Shown: one piece after another, positions 33,508 through 41,048 of the stretch | Numbering within the stretch: the first letter of the stretch is position 1 | Layout of the letters: every line of letters starts with the position of its first letter | DNA from: CAVUAT01 sp963848045 | GTDB lineage: Bacteria > Actinomycetota > Thermoleophilia > Solirubrobacterales > 70-9 | Direction: 5' to 3' | Length of the DNA stretch: 64,000 nucleotides | Assembly (NCBI GenBank): GCA_963848045.1 | Contig: CAWKCC010000003.1 | Span: forward strand, 248,001 to 312,000 | The notes under the pieces: model-generated | Seen by the model: only the letters and a program-made list of their open reading frames with translations | Told to the model about the DNA's origin: nothing | The model's database searches: none | Program-made: the position numbers and the translations under genes

Positions 33508-34952
33508 CCCCGGGAGCGCAGCGCGCCTCGCTGGATCTTGCCGCTGGGGGTCTTGGGCAGCGACTCCGCGAACTCGACGATGCGCGGGTACTTGTACGGT
33601 GCGGTCACGGCCTTGACATGGTCCTGCAGCTCGGCGGCCAGTGCCTCGGAGGGCTCCCCGTGGCGCAGCACCACCACGGCGCGCACCACCGATCCGCGCT
33701 CCTCGTCGGGCGCCGCGACAGCGGCCGCCTCGGCGACTGCGGGGTGCGAGACCAGCGCGGACTCGACCTCGAACGGCCCTACCCGGTAGCCGGCGGTGAT
33801 GATGATGTCGTCGTCGCGTCCCTCGAACCAGAGGTATCCGTCGTCGTCCTCGCGAACGTGATCGCCGGTGCGCCACCAGCGCCCGGCGAAGGGCTGCTCG
33901 CCGATGTAGTGGCTGAAGAAGGTGGGATCGCTGGTCGGGCTGACCTGGAGCTCGCCCTGCTCGACCCGGGTCTCGATCCCGGGCAGCGGCCGGCCCATCG
34001 AGCCGTCCTTGGCCGGGTCTTTGTCGTCGGGCCGCATGCCGGTGATCGCTCCCGTCTCCGTCTGTCCGTAGCCGTCGTGGACCGGTATTCCGACCAGCTC
34101 GCGGAAGTGGCGGATCACCCCGGGGTTGAGAGGCTCGCCCGCCGAGACCAGCCGGCGCAGGCCCGAGGGCGGAGCGAGCTCGGCATGCTTGGCGAGCATC
34201 CGGTACTCGGTCGGCGCCTGGCAGAGGACGCTGACTCCCTCCTCGTCCACGATCCGCCAGCGCTCCTCAGGCTCGAAGCGGCCATCGTGAATCACGGCCG
34301 CCGACCCACGCAGCCAAGGGGCGACGAAGACGTTGCGGGTCGACTTGGCCCAGCCGGGCGCGGCGGTGCACCAGGTCAGGTCTCCCTGAGCTGCTCCGAG
34401 CCAGTGTTCGGCCTGCAGTCGCTGGGCCGTCAGGTAGCGCTGGGAGTAGACGACCCCGCGCGGGTCGCCCGTGGTGCCCGAGGTGAAGATGATCACCGCG
34501 GGGTCATCGGGGCCAAGCGCCTGCGCCTCGGCAGGCGGTTCTCCGGCCAGGTCCTCGTCGAGGATGCGGCGCAGGTCCGCCATGTCGAGATGGGGCACCC
34601 CTTCTGGCAGCTCTCCCAGGAAGCGCTCCTCGCCGATGCACAGAGCGGGGTTCGCCGAGGCCACGCGCAGCTCGAGGTCCTTGCGACGGAGCTGTGTGTT
34701 GCAGGGCATCGCGATCGCCCCGATCCTGAAGCAGGCGAGCATCGCCACGACCCATTCGACCCGGCTTCCGGCCAGTGTCATGACGACGTCCCCCCGCCGC
34801 ACCCCGCGTGCCACCATCGCTCCCGAGAGCCCGGCGCTCATCGCGAACAGCTCGCCGAAGTGCCAGACGCGGCGCCGGCCGTCAGCGTCGATCCCGAGCA
34901 GCGCCGGGCGCGCCGCGGGGAACCACTCGACGACGTCGGTGATGAAGTTCAT
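33504..34952 (-). CDS. AMP-forming acyl-CoA synthetase (medium-chain type)
   Basis: 482 residues of the ANL family. A3 loop IIFTSGTTGDPRGVV, A5 GYGQTETG, A7/A8 hinge TGDHVREDDDGYLWFEGRDDDIIITAGYRVGP, and catalytic Lys in LPKTPSGKIQRG. Activates a carboxylic acid as acyl-AMP then acyl-CoA. Resembles medium-chain or acetoacetyl types. A CAGACT-N7-ATG arrangement precedes the start. Divergent to the truncated crotonase at 35078. Confidence 0.92.
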   Translation of the reverse strand: MNFITDVVEWFPAARPALLGIDADGRRRVWHFGELFAMSAGLSGAMVARGVRRGDVVMTLAGSRVEWVVAMLACFRIGAIAMPCNTQLRRKDLELRVASANPALCIGEERFLGELPEGVPHLDMADLRRILDEDLAGEPPAEAQALGPDDPAVIIFTSGTTGDPRGVVYSQRYLTAQRLQAEHWLGAAQGDLTWCTAAPGWAKSTRNVFVAPWLRGSAAVIHDGRFEPEERWRIVDEEGVSVLCQAPTEYRMLAKHAELAPPSGLRRLVSAGEPLNPGVIRHFRELVGIPVHDGYGQTETGAITGMRPDDKDPAKDGSMGRPLPGIETRVEQGELQVSPTSDPTFFSHYIGEQPFAGRWWRTGDHVREDDDGYLWFEGRDDDIIITAGYRVGPFEVESALVSHPAVAEAAAVAAPDEERGSVVRAVVVLRHGEPSEALAAELQDHVKAVTAPYKYPRIVEFAESLPKTPSGKIQRGALRSRG

Positions 34953-35077
34953 CGGCCGCAGTCTGCCGCAGCGCGGCCCTGGGCCGCACGGCGCCTCGCC
35001 TCGCCTCGTTGCCCTCGACGAGGGCGCCGCCGCTGTGGCGGAGCGAGGTTGCGGGTAGCGTTCGAGACCCTGGCGGC

Positions 35078-35662
35078 GTGGAGATGTTCCTCGGCGACGA
35101 GGCCGCCGCCCGGGAGCTGATCGAGGAGTTCATGCCGGCGATCCGGAACTTCTCAGCGATCTCGGTGCCCACCCTGGCGGCGGTGCAGGGCCTCTGCTTC
35201 GCAGCCGGGCTCGAGATCGCCCTGAGCTGCGACCTGATCTGGGCCGCGGAGGGGGCGCAGCTGGGTCTGGTCGAAGGGGTGATCGGGGCGACGCCGTTCG
35301 GGGGTGGCACCCAGCGCCTGGTGGCGCGCGCAGGCGCCGGTCGAGCGGCCGAGGCTGTGCTCACCGCCCGCGCGTACGCGGCGGAGCAGATGCTCGAGTG
35401 GGGGGTCGTGAACCGGGTCGTCGAGGCGGAGGAGCTGGCCGAGAAGGCTCGATCGTTCGCACTGAAGCTGGCCGCAGGCCCGACCGTCGCCAGCGATGCG
35501 AGCAAGCGGATGATCCGGCTCGCCGTCGACGAGGGGGTGGAGGCGGCCGATGCCGCGCTGCCCGAGGCGGGAGCCAAGGTGATGGCGAGCGAGGACCTGC
35601 AGCGCGGCGTGCGCTCTCTACTCGAAAAGGGGCCCGGTCACGCCACCTTCGAGGGTCGCTGA
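35078..35662 (+). pseudogene. N-terminally truncated enoyl-CoA hydratase family gene
   Basis: 194 codons from GTG 35078. The frame enters the crotonase fold at the point that normally follows the first oxyanion motif (the GGDxxMFLG region: VEMFLGDEAAARELIEEFM), then keeps the second motif QGLCFAAGLEIALSCDL, the ligand loop GVIGATPFGGGTQR and the C-terminal helices. About 65 N-terminal residues, including the AFxAGxD loop, are missing, and no upstream frame supplies them. Probably a decayed gene; a shortened but expressed protein cannot be excluded. Confidence 0.65.
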
Positions 35663-35682
35663 GCGCTGGAGTCGCATCAGCC

Positions 35683-35928
35683 TCAGCGCTTCAGCTCGCT
35701 GCCGTCATAGAGCTTCTTGATGGTCACGGAGCCGTCGGGCGCCGCATCGAGACAGAGCTCGCAGAGCACGCACTCGTCGAGATTCGGGTCCACTATCTCG
35801 ATCCTGCCGCTCGCGGCGCTGAAGATGTCCACGGGGCAGATCTCCTCGAGCTTGCGGGCCAGCTCGGCGTCGGAGGCGATCGAGTCATCGACCTCGATGG
35901 CGATGAAGACACCTTGCTGCTCGCTCAT
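35683..35928 (-). CDS. Single-cluster ferredoxin-like protein
   Basis: 81 residues. Cys31 in CPVDIF and Cys53, Cys56, Cys59 in CVLCELC are the only cysteines. In 2[4Fe-4S] ferredoxins one cluster is bound by the Cys of the first CP plus the CxxCxxC of the second motif; exactly these four are kept here, so one [4Fe-4S] cluster can still form. The ATG overlaps the sucD stop (ATGA), so it is made together with the CoA ligase. Partner unknown. Confidence 0.8.
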   Translation of the reverse strand: MSEQQGVFIAIEVDDSIASDAELARKLEEICPVDIFSAASGRIEIVDPNLDECVLCELCLDAAPDGSVTIKKLYDGSELKR

Positions 35929-36833
35929 GCCAGCTTCTCCCCGACGGCTGCCGGGATCTCGTCGATGCGCTCGACCACGGGGATGCCGGCCTCCTCGAGC
36001 CGGGCGATCTTCTGGGTTGCGGAGTCCTCGGCCCCTTCGACGATGGTGCCGGCGTGGCCGAAGCTCATGCCCCGCATCTCCTCGTCGTCCATGAACTTGC
36101 CGGCCATGAAGGCGACGATCGGGAGCTTCGAGCCCGCCTGCTCGCGCCAGTCGACCAGCTCGGCCTCCATGCGGCCCCCGGGCTCCGTGTAGATCACGAT
36201 GGCCTCGGTCTCGGGGTCCGCGGCGAAAAGCGGCATCAGCTCGGCGTAGGTGGAGCCGATGATCGCGTCGCCGCCGATCGAGACCGCAGTCGAGACGCCG
36301 AGGCCGGCGGCCTTCAGGGTCGAGGAGATCTCGGTGGTCATACCCCCGGAGCGGGACATCACGCCCACGGGCCCGGGCTCATACGCCTTGGCGGCGTCCA
36401 CGGCCGGCCCGCCGATCCCGCCCATCTTGCAGACGCCGGGAACGATCAGGCCGAGGCAGTTGGGGCCGATGATGCGGGCGCCGCGCTCGCCTGCCAGCTC
36501 GACCATCTGCGCGACGTCGCGCCGCGGGATGCGCTCGGTGACGACGACGATCAGGCCGATGCCGTTCTCGGTCGCCTCCATCACGGCGTCCTTGGTGAAC
36601 GCGGGGGGGACGGTGACGACCGAGCCGTCGATCGCGGAGCCGTGGTGTTCAACCGCCTGGGCGACAGTGTCGAAGACCGGGACCCCGTGGACCTCCCGAC
36701 CCTTGCGGCCGGGGGTGACTCCGCCGACCACCTTGGAGCCGTAGTCGAGGCACTCGCGGGTCAGGTTGACGGCCTCGCGGCCCGTTATCCCCTGGACTAT
36801 GAAGGTGAAATCCCGGTCGAGGAGGATGCTCAT
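35925..36833 (-). CDS. sucD: Succinyl-CoA ligase-like alpha subunit
   Basis: 302 residues. CoA-binding domain with IVQGITGREA, GVTPGRKG and PPAFTKDAV; GPNCLGLIVPG; CoA-ligase domain with SRSGGMTTEI, SIGGDAIIGS and the phosphohistidine loop SFGHAGTIVEG. Works with the beta subunit to convert succinyl-CoA to succinate with ATP or GTP formation; a malyl-CoA ligase role is possible because related MtkB proteins look alike. Starts in the sucC stop (ATGA). Confidence 0.9.
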   Translation of the reverse strand: MSILLDRDFTFIVQGITGREAVNLTRECLDYGSKVVGGVTPGRKGREVHGVPVFDTVAQAVEHHGSAIDGSVVTVPPAFTKDAVMEATENGIGLIVVVTERIPRRDVAQMVELAGERGARIIGPNCLGLIVPGVCKMGGIGGPAVDAAKAYEPGPVGVMSRSGGMTTEISSTLKAAGLGVSTAVSIGGDAIIGSTYAELMPLFAADPETEAIVIYTEPGGRMEAELVDWREQAGSKLPIVAFMAGKFMDDEEMRGMSFGHAGTIVEGAEDSATQKIARLEEAGIPVVERIDEIPAAVGEKLA

Positions 36834-38044
36834 CTCTTCTGTCCCTGCACCTTGCTGACGGCCTCGCCGGCCGCATCCCACATCGAGACGGAGCGGTCGT
36901 TGAACTCGATTCCGTACCTGCCCAGGATCTTGGCCCCCTCGTCCTCCCATGCACCCGGTATGCGGAAGACAGCGATCGTCTCGGCCGGGTCTTTGCCCAG
37001 CTCCAGGCAGGCCTTGATCACGCCGCGGGCGACGATGTCGACCCTGGTGTTGGAGACGATCGACATCATCACAGCGATCTTCTCGACGCCGTCCTTGCGC
37101 AGCACCTCCATGGCCAGTCCCTTGGCCTTGGCCACCGAGGGGTTGCCGCCGATCTCGGCGTAGTTGGCCGGCTTGCCGCCCTGGCTGCGGACGGCGTCGG
37201 TCAGGGTCAGCGAGCCACCGCCGGCGCCGATCACCAGTCCCAGGTCGCCCTGGAAGCCGTGGTCCTTGCCCTGGATCACGCCGCGGTGGTCGGCCTCGTC
37301 GATCGCCTTGACATTGCGCTCGAACTCGCTGGGCTGGTAGAGCTCGCGCGGCTCGTCGAGCGAGACCCCGACCTCCTGCAAAGTCCTCCTGTGCCTGCCG
37401 ACGGCCTCGTCCTCCATCTCCAGGTGCGCGTCCAGGGCCACGAAGGAGCCGTCGGAGAGGCGCGCCACCGGGTTGATCTCGGCGAGCGTCATGTCGTAGT
37501 CGCGCTGCAGGCGGGCCAGGCGGGCGAGGATCGGGGTGGCGCGGTTGAGCTCCGATCCGGTCATGCCGACGCTCGCGACGACCTGCTTGGCGCGGAAGTC
37601 CTCGATCGGGTGCAGGTTGGACAGGTGCCCGCGGCCGACGTGGTCGGGGTGCTGCTCGGCGACCTGCTCGATGTCGATCCCGCCCATGTCGCTGAACAGC
37701 ATCATCGGGCGCTTGGCGCGACCGTCCCAGAGCACGGCGGCGTAGTACTCCTGCTCAACCTCGGCCTTGGGGTCGACGAGCACGCCGACTGGCATGTGGC
37801 CGCCGATCTCGAGCTCCAGAATCCGCTCGGCGTGCCCGGCGGCGTCCTCCGGCGTGTCGGCGAACTTGACGCCACCGGCCTTCATCCGCCCGCCGGTCAG
37901 CACCTGCGACTTGATCACGGTCGGGCCGCCGATCCGCTCGGCGGCCGCCCTGGCCTCGTCGGGGCTCTTCGCGAAGCCGTACTCGGTGACCGGGATCCCA
38001 GCCAGCTCGACAAGCCGGCGGCTCTCGTGCTCGTAGAAGCGCAT
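36830..38044 (-). CDS. sucC: Succinyl-CoA ligase-like beta subunit
   Basis: 404 residues with an ATP-grasp N-domain (KSQVLTGGRMKAGGVKFADTP) and a C-terminal CoA-ligase domain (LTDAVRSQGGKPANYAEIGGNPS, NTRVDIVARGV). Divergent from typical SucC in the nucleotide loop (GGRMKAGG instead of GGRGKAGG), so substrate preference is unclear. ATG at 38044 with TAGATT 10 bases upstream inside an inverted repeat. Confidence 0.85.
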   Translation of the reverse strand: MRFYEHESRRLVELAGIPVTEYGFAKSPDEARAAAERIGGPTVIKSQVLTGGRMKAGGVKFADTPEDAAGHAERILELEIGGHMPVGVLVDPKAEVEQEYYAAVLWDGRAKRPMMLFSDMGGIDIEQVAEQHPDHVGRGHLSNLHPIEDFRAKQVVASVGMTGSELNRATPILARLARLQRDYDMTLAEINPVARLSDGSFVALDAHLEMEDEAVGRHRRTLQEVGVSLDEPRELYQPSEFERNVKAIDEADHRGVIQGKDHGFQGDLGLVIGAGGGSLTLTDAVRSQGGKPANYAEIGGNPSVAKAKGLAMEVLRKDGVEKIAVMMSIVSNTRVDIVARGVIKACLELGKDPAETIAVFRIPGAWEDEGAKILGRYGIEFNDRSVSMWDAAGEAVSKVQGQKR

Positions 38045-38053
38045 GCGAGGCGG

Positions 38054-38067
38054 GAATCTAGAGATTC
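38054..38067. promoter_or_regulatory. Inverted repeat overlapping the sucC -10
   Basis: GAATCT-AG-AGATTC, 6-bp perfect arms. The minus-strand -10 TAGATT of sucC lies inside it, so a bound protein would block that promoter. The usp gene starts 57 bases away on the other strand and has TAGGCT upstream (38107-38112). Confidence 0.4.
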
Positions 38068-38124
38068 GCGCGCCGAGGGGGTCCGCGGCAGCGGCGTTCC
38101 GCCGCCTAGGCTCTGGTCGCGCCG

Positions 38125-38991
38125 ATGAATTCAGTCCCTCTCTATCCGAAGGTCGTGGCCGGTTACGAGCCGAACGAGCGCGGCGAGGACGCCCTCGAGC
38201 TGGCCGAGCTGCTGGCACGGACCACGGGCGGGGAGGCGAGGCGCGTCCACATCGAACGGGGGCCGGCCGGGCGCGGGCTGCAGGCTCTGGCCGAGAACGG
38301 GGAGGCGGACCTGATCGTGCTGGGCTCGACCCACCGGGCGGCGATCGGGTCTGTGGCCCCGGGCAGCGTCGCCGAGCACCTGCTCGAGGGCGCGCCGTGC
38401 CGAATCGCGATCGCCCCGCGAGGCTACGCACGCGCGCAGGCCGTGCTGGCGGCGGAGAGCGCCGGCGAGCAGGCCGACGACGTGCCCGCCTCCTCGCCGC
38501 TGCCGCAGGTGCGTGATGCGCTCAGGGTGATCGCGGTGGGATTCGACGACACAGAGCAGGCGCGCGTCGCGCTGACGGAGGGAGTCGCGATCGCCCGCCG
38601 CGCTGATGCCGCGATGTGGCTGATAGGCGTCTCCCAGCAGCCCTCGCCGGGGCTGGGCGCGGAGGCCACCGCGCAGTCGCCGGCGATGCAGCAAGGGCGG
38701 TCGCCGTCCCTCGAGGCCAGGTTGCACGACACCGCGGCGGAGTTGCCGGCCGAGCTGCGTGCCCTGCCGGTCCCCGAGAGAGGCGACCCGGTGGACAGGC
38801 TGCTCGAGCGCACCGACCAGGGGGTGGACCTGCTCGTGCTCGGCTCCCGCAGCCGCGGGCCGCTGCTCCGCGTCGTGCTTGGGAGCGTCTCGGCCCGGGT
38901 GATCCGCAAAGCACTCTGCCCCGTGCTGGTCGTGCCGCGCTCGAGCGCGCCGCTCGAGGAGGCGCGGGGACAGCCCGCGGGGCAGGCCTGA
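38125..38991 (+). CDS. Universal stress protein, two tandem Usp domains
   Basis: 288 residues. Domain 1 (about 7-100) is shortened between VVAGYEPNERGEDALELA and the ATP-binding LIVLGSTHRAAIGSVAPGSVAEHLL. Domain 2 (about 133-275) is complete with IAVGFDDTEQARVALTEG and LLVLGSRSRGPLLRVVLGSVSARVI (G-2x-G-9x-G-S/T type). Likely binds ATP. Neighbouring hydrogenase and ferredoxin genes fit a stress or low-oxygen context. Confidence 0.9.
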   Translation: MNSVPLYPKVVAGYEPNERGEDALELAELLARTTGGEARRVHIERGPAGRGLQALAENGEADLIVLGSTHRAAIGSVAPGSVAEHLLEGAPCRIAIAPRGYARAQAVLAAESAGEQADDVPASSPLPQVRDALRVIAVGFDDTEQARVALTEGVAIARRADAAMWLIGVSQQPSPGLGAEATAQSPAMQQGRSPSLEARLHDTAAELPAELRALPVPERGDPVDRLLERTDQGVDLLVLGSRSRGPLLRVVLGSVSARVIRKALCPVLVVPRSSAPLEEARGQPAGQA

Positions 38992-39027
38992 TCTGGAGGG
39001 CGGCGCAGCTCGACCCCGGAAAGAGCC

Positions 39028-39270
39028 CTACCAGCCGCGCCGCTCGCGGTCGCTGTGGTCGAGCTCGCGCCGCGGGCGATTCTTGAGCTCCAGGCGCAGC
39101 CGCGCCTCGTGGATCGCGAAAACGACCAGCAGCACCAGGCAGACGATGCTGACCGCGCCGAGCTCCAGGGGGCTGTAGATGCCCAGGAAGAGCCCATACA
39201 GGTATAGCCCCAGGACCCCGGCCGCCAGGGCCCAGAACACCGGCCTGAACCTCTCGAACAGGTCCCTCAC
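39028..39270 (-). CDS. Small two-helix membrane protein
   Basis: 80 residues. Helices at about 11-30 and 35-55, then a basic tail RLRLELKNRPRRELDHSDRERRG facing the cytoplasm. GTG start overlaps the stop of a 13-codon mini-ORF (GTGA). Divergent to the hydrogenase operon and sharing its control region. No family recognised. Confidence 0.65.
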   Translation of the reverse strand: MRDLFERFRPVFWALAAGVLGLYLYGLFLGIYSPLELGAVSIVCLVLLVVFAIHEARLRLELKNRPRRELDHSDRERRGW

Positions 39271-39308
39271 CGCTGATTGCGGCTGACGCTGTTCCCGGAA
39301 TGCCGCAT
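39267..39308 (-). CDS. Leaderless 13-codon mini-ORF before the membrane protein gene
   Basis: TAGATT (39316-39321), 7 bases, then ATG-CGG-CAT and on to TGA; product MRHSGNSVSRNQR. The TGA overlaps the GTG of the next gene. The mRNA would begin at this ATG, and the gene behind it has no good Shine-Dalgarno, so ribosomes may reach it by termination-reinitiation. Short length makes this an inference. Confidence 0.45.
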   Translation of the reverse strand: MRHSGNSVSRNQR

Positions 39309-39320
39309 AGCTGGCAATCT

Positions 39321-39340
39321 AGTGACCCCGGAGCGTCACT
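39321..39340. promoter_or_regulatory. Inverted repeat in the divergent hydrogenase promoter region
   Basis: AGTGAC and GTCACT arms, 6 bp each and perfect, separated by 8 bases. The left end overlaps the last base of the minus-strand -10 TAGATT. Candidate operator for repression of the membrane protein gene or activation of the hydrogenase. Confidence 0.45.
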
Positions 39341-39344
39341 GAAT

Positions 39345-39361
39345 CCGTGGTGACCACCTAG
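39345..39361 (+). promoter_or_regulatory. Palindromic motif CCGTGGTGACCACCTAG, hydrogenase copy
   Basis: Core GTGGT-G-ACCAC is a perfect palindrome centred 43 bases upstream of the predicted transcription start (39396). The same 17-base sequence with one change occurs at 59038-59054. Likely binding site of a transcription factor; a centre near -42 is typical of class II activation. Confidence 0.55.
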
Positions 39362-39382
39362 GCGCCGGCATCAGCGTGCGCG

Positions 39383-39388
39383 TAGTCT
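39383..39388 (+). promoter_or_regulatory. -10 element of the hydrogenase operon
   Basis: TAGTCT followed by 7 bases and the GTG of the 9-codon mini-ORF at 39396. Confidence 0.5.
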
Positions 39389-39395
39389 TGACGCG

Positions 39396-39425
39396 GTGAG
39401 CGGAGAGGTTCAAGCCAGCAGGTGA
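39396..39425 (+). CDS. Leaderless 9-codon mini-ORF before the hydrogenase operon
   Basis: GTG at 39396 begins a frame for MSGEVQASR that stops with TGA at 39423-39425, overlapping the GTG of the first hydrogenase gene. It mirrors the divergent mini-ORF at 39267-39308. The overlap suggests translational coupling of the operon to this leader. Peptide expression is inferred. Confidence 0.45.
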   Translation: MSGEVQASR

Positions 39426-40588
39426 GCACCGCGGGCGATCACCAGGGCGGCGGCCCCGGGCCGTCGGTGATCGAGCGCGTGGGCCTGGACGGCCTGATCG
39501 GTGGCCTTGCCGAGCGCGGTTACGAGGTGGTCGGTCCGACGGTGCGTGACGGGGCGATCGTCTACGAGCGCATCGGCTCGACCGCCGATCTGCCCGAGGG
39601 GTGGACCGACGAGCAGGAGGGGGGGACCTACCGGCTCGAGCAGCGCCAGGATGGGGCGCTGTTCGGCTTCAACGTCGGCCCCAACTCGTGGAAGAGCTAC
39701 CTGTTCCCCGCCGATCTGACGCTGTGGCGGGCGCGCCGCGACAGCTCGGGGGCGGTCAGCTACAGCGAGGAGCAGCAGGAGCTGCCGCCCTACGCCCTGC
39801 TGGGGGTTCGCTCATGCGACCTCGCCGCGATCGCGGTCCAGGACCGCGTCTTCCTCGACGATGCCTACGCCGATGGCGACTATGCTGCGCGCCGCGAGGG
39901 CGCCTTCATCGTCGCGGTCAACTGCGCCGAGGCGGGCAACACCTGTTTCTGCGAATCGATGGACACCGGCCCACGAGCCTCCGCAGGCTACGACCTCGCG
40001 ATCACCGAGCTGCTCGAGGGCGGGCATCGCTTTCTGGTCGAGATCGGCAGCGAGCGCGGGGCCGAGCTGCTAGCCGAGCTCGCGCCGCGTGCGGCGGACG
40101 ACGACGACCTGGCTGCCGCGCGAGGCGTCTCGGAGAGCTGCGCCGCGCAGATGGGCCGCGAGCTGGAGACCGAGGGGATCAGGGAGCTGCTCTACCGAAA
40201 CATGGAGCACCCGCGCTGGCAGGAGGTCGCCGACCGCTGCCTCACGTGCGGCAACTGCACCCTGGTCTGTCCCACCTGCTTCTGCCATACGGTCGAGGAC
40301 GCGAGCGATCTGGCGGGAACCGAGGCGACGCGAACCAGGCGGTGGGACTCCTGCTTTGGGCTTGAGCACTCCTACATTCACGGTGGCAGCGTCCGCAACT
40401 CGCCGTCCTCGCGCTACAGGCAGTGGATGACCCACAAGCTCGCCACCTGGATCGACCAGTTCGGCAGCTCGGGCTGCGTCGGCTGCGGCCGCTGCATCAC
40501 CTGGTGCCCGGTGGCGATCGACATCACGGAGGAGGCGGCCGCCATCCGGGCGGCCGACCACGGCGAGGGAAGGGGCATCGATGCGTGA
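39422..40588 (+). CDS. Group 3b [NiFe] hydrogenase, iron-sulfur beta subunit (HyhB/HydB-like)
   Basis: 388 residues. N-terminal domain typical of sulfhydrogenase beta / AsrA proteins (LLGVRSCDLAAIAVQD, CAEAGNTCFCESMDTGP), C-terminal two-cluster ferredoxin domain with CLTCGNCTLVCPTCFCHTVED and CVGCGRCITWCPVAID. Carries electrons between the flavin subunit and the hydrogenase module in the cytoplasm. GTG start within the mini-ORF stop. First gene of the operon. Confidence 0.9.
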   Translation: MSTAGDHQGGGPGPSVIERVGLDGLIGGLAERGYEVVGPTVRDGAIVYERIGSTADLPEGWTDEQEGGTYRLEQRQDGALFGFNVGPNSWKSYLFPADLTLWRARRDSSGAVSYSEEQQELPPYALLGVRSCDLAAIAVQDRVFLDDAYADGDYAARREGAFIVAVNCAEAGNTCFCESMDTGPRASAGYDLAITELLEGGHRFLVEIGSERGAELLAELAPRAADDDDLAAARGVSESCAAQMGRELETEGIRELLYRNMEHPRWQEVADRCLTCGNCTLVCPTCFCHTVEDASDLAGTEATRTRRWDSCFGLEHSYIHGGSVRNSPSSRYRQWMTHKLATWIDQFGSSGCVGCGRCITWCPVAIDITEEAAAIRAADHGEGRGIDA

Positions 40589-41048
40589 GATCGACCAGCT
40601 GATCGCCGAGGCGCCCGCCTTCGCGGGCCTTGACCAGGCCTACCTGGACCTGATCGCCGGGTGCGCCAAGAACGAGGTCTTCGAGGCCGGCGAGTTCCTG
40701 ATGCGCGAGGGGGACCCCGCCGACACCTTCTACCTGATCCGCCGAGGCCGGGTGGCGCTGGAGATCGCCGCGCCCCAGCGTGGGGCGGTCACCGTCGAGA
40801 CGGTCGACGACGGCGATCTGCTCGGCTGGTCGTGGCTGGTGGAGCCCTACCGCACCCACCTCGACGCCCGCGCGCTGGATACGACCCATGTCGTCGCCTT
40901 CGACGGCGCCTGCCTGCGCGGCAAGTGCGGAGAGGATCCGGCGCTCGGCTACGAGCTGATGCAGCGGTTCGTGCCGGTTATCGTCGAGCGTCTGCGGGCG
41001 ACGCGCATTCAGCTGCTCGACCTCTATGGCCACGTCGTCCACAGCTGA
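40581..41048 (+). CDS. Cyclic nucleotide-binding domain protein in the hydrogenase operon
   Basis: 155 residues, a single CRP-like beta-roll: FEAGEFLMREGDPADTFYLIRRGRVALEI and DGDLLGWSWLVEPYRTHLDARALDTTHVV, then a C-helix. There is no helix-turn-helix after it, so it does not bind DNA by itself. The Arg that contacts cyclic phosphate is not obvious (EPYRTHLDARA). Overlaps hyhB by 8 bases. Such CNBD genes occur in group 3b operons; function unclear, perhaps allosteric control of the enzyme. Confidence 0.85.
   Translation: MREIDQLIAEAPAFAGLDQAYLDLIAGCAKNEVFEAGEFLMREGDPADTFYLIRRGRVALEIAAPQRGAVTVETVDDGDLLGWSWLVEPYRTHLDARALDTTHVVAFDGACLRGKCGEDPALGYELMQRFVPVIVERLRATRIQLLDLYGHVVHS

Noticed and set aside
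39396..39421. Treating the mini-ORF start GTG as the real start of the hydrogenase beta subunit
   Set aside because: It is out of frame with the subunit (26 bases apart) and ends in TGA at 39425.
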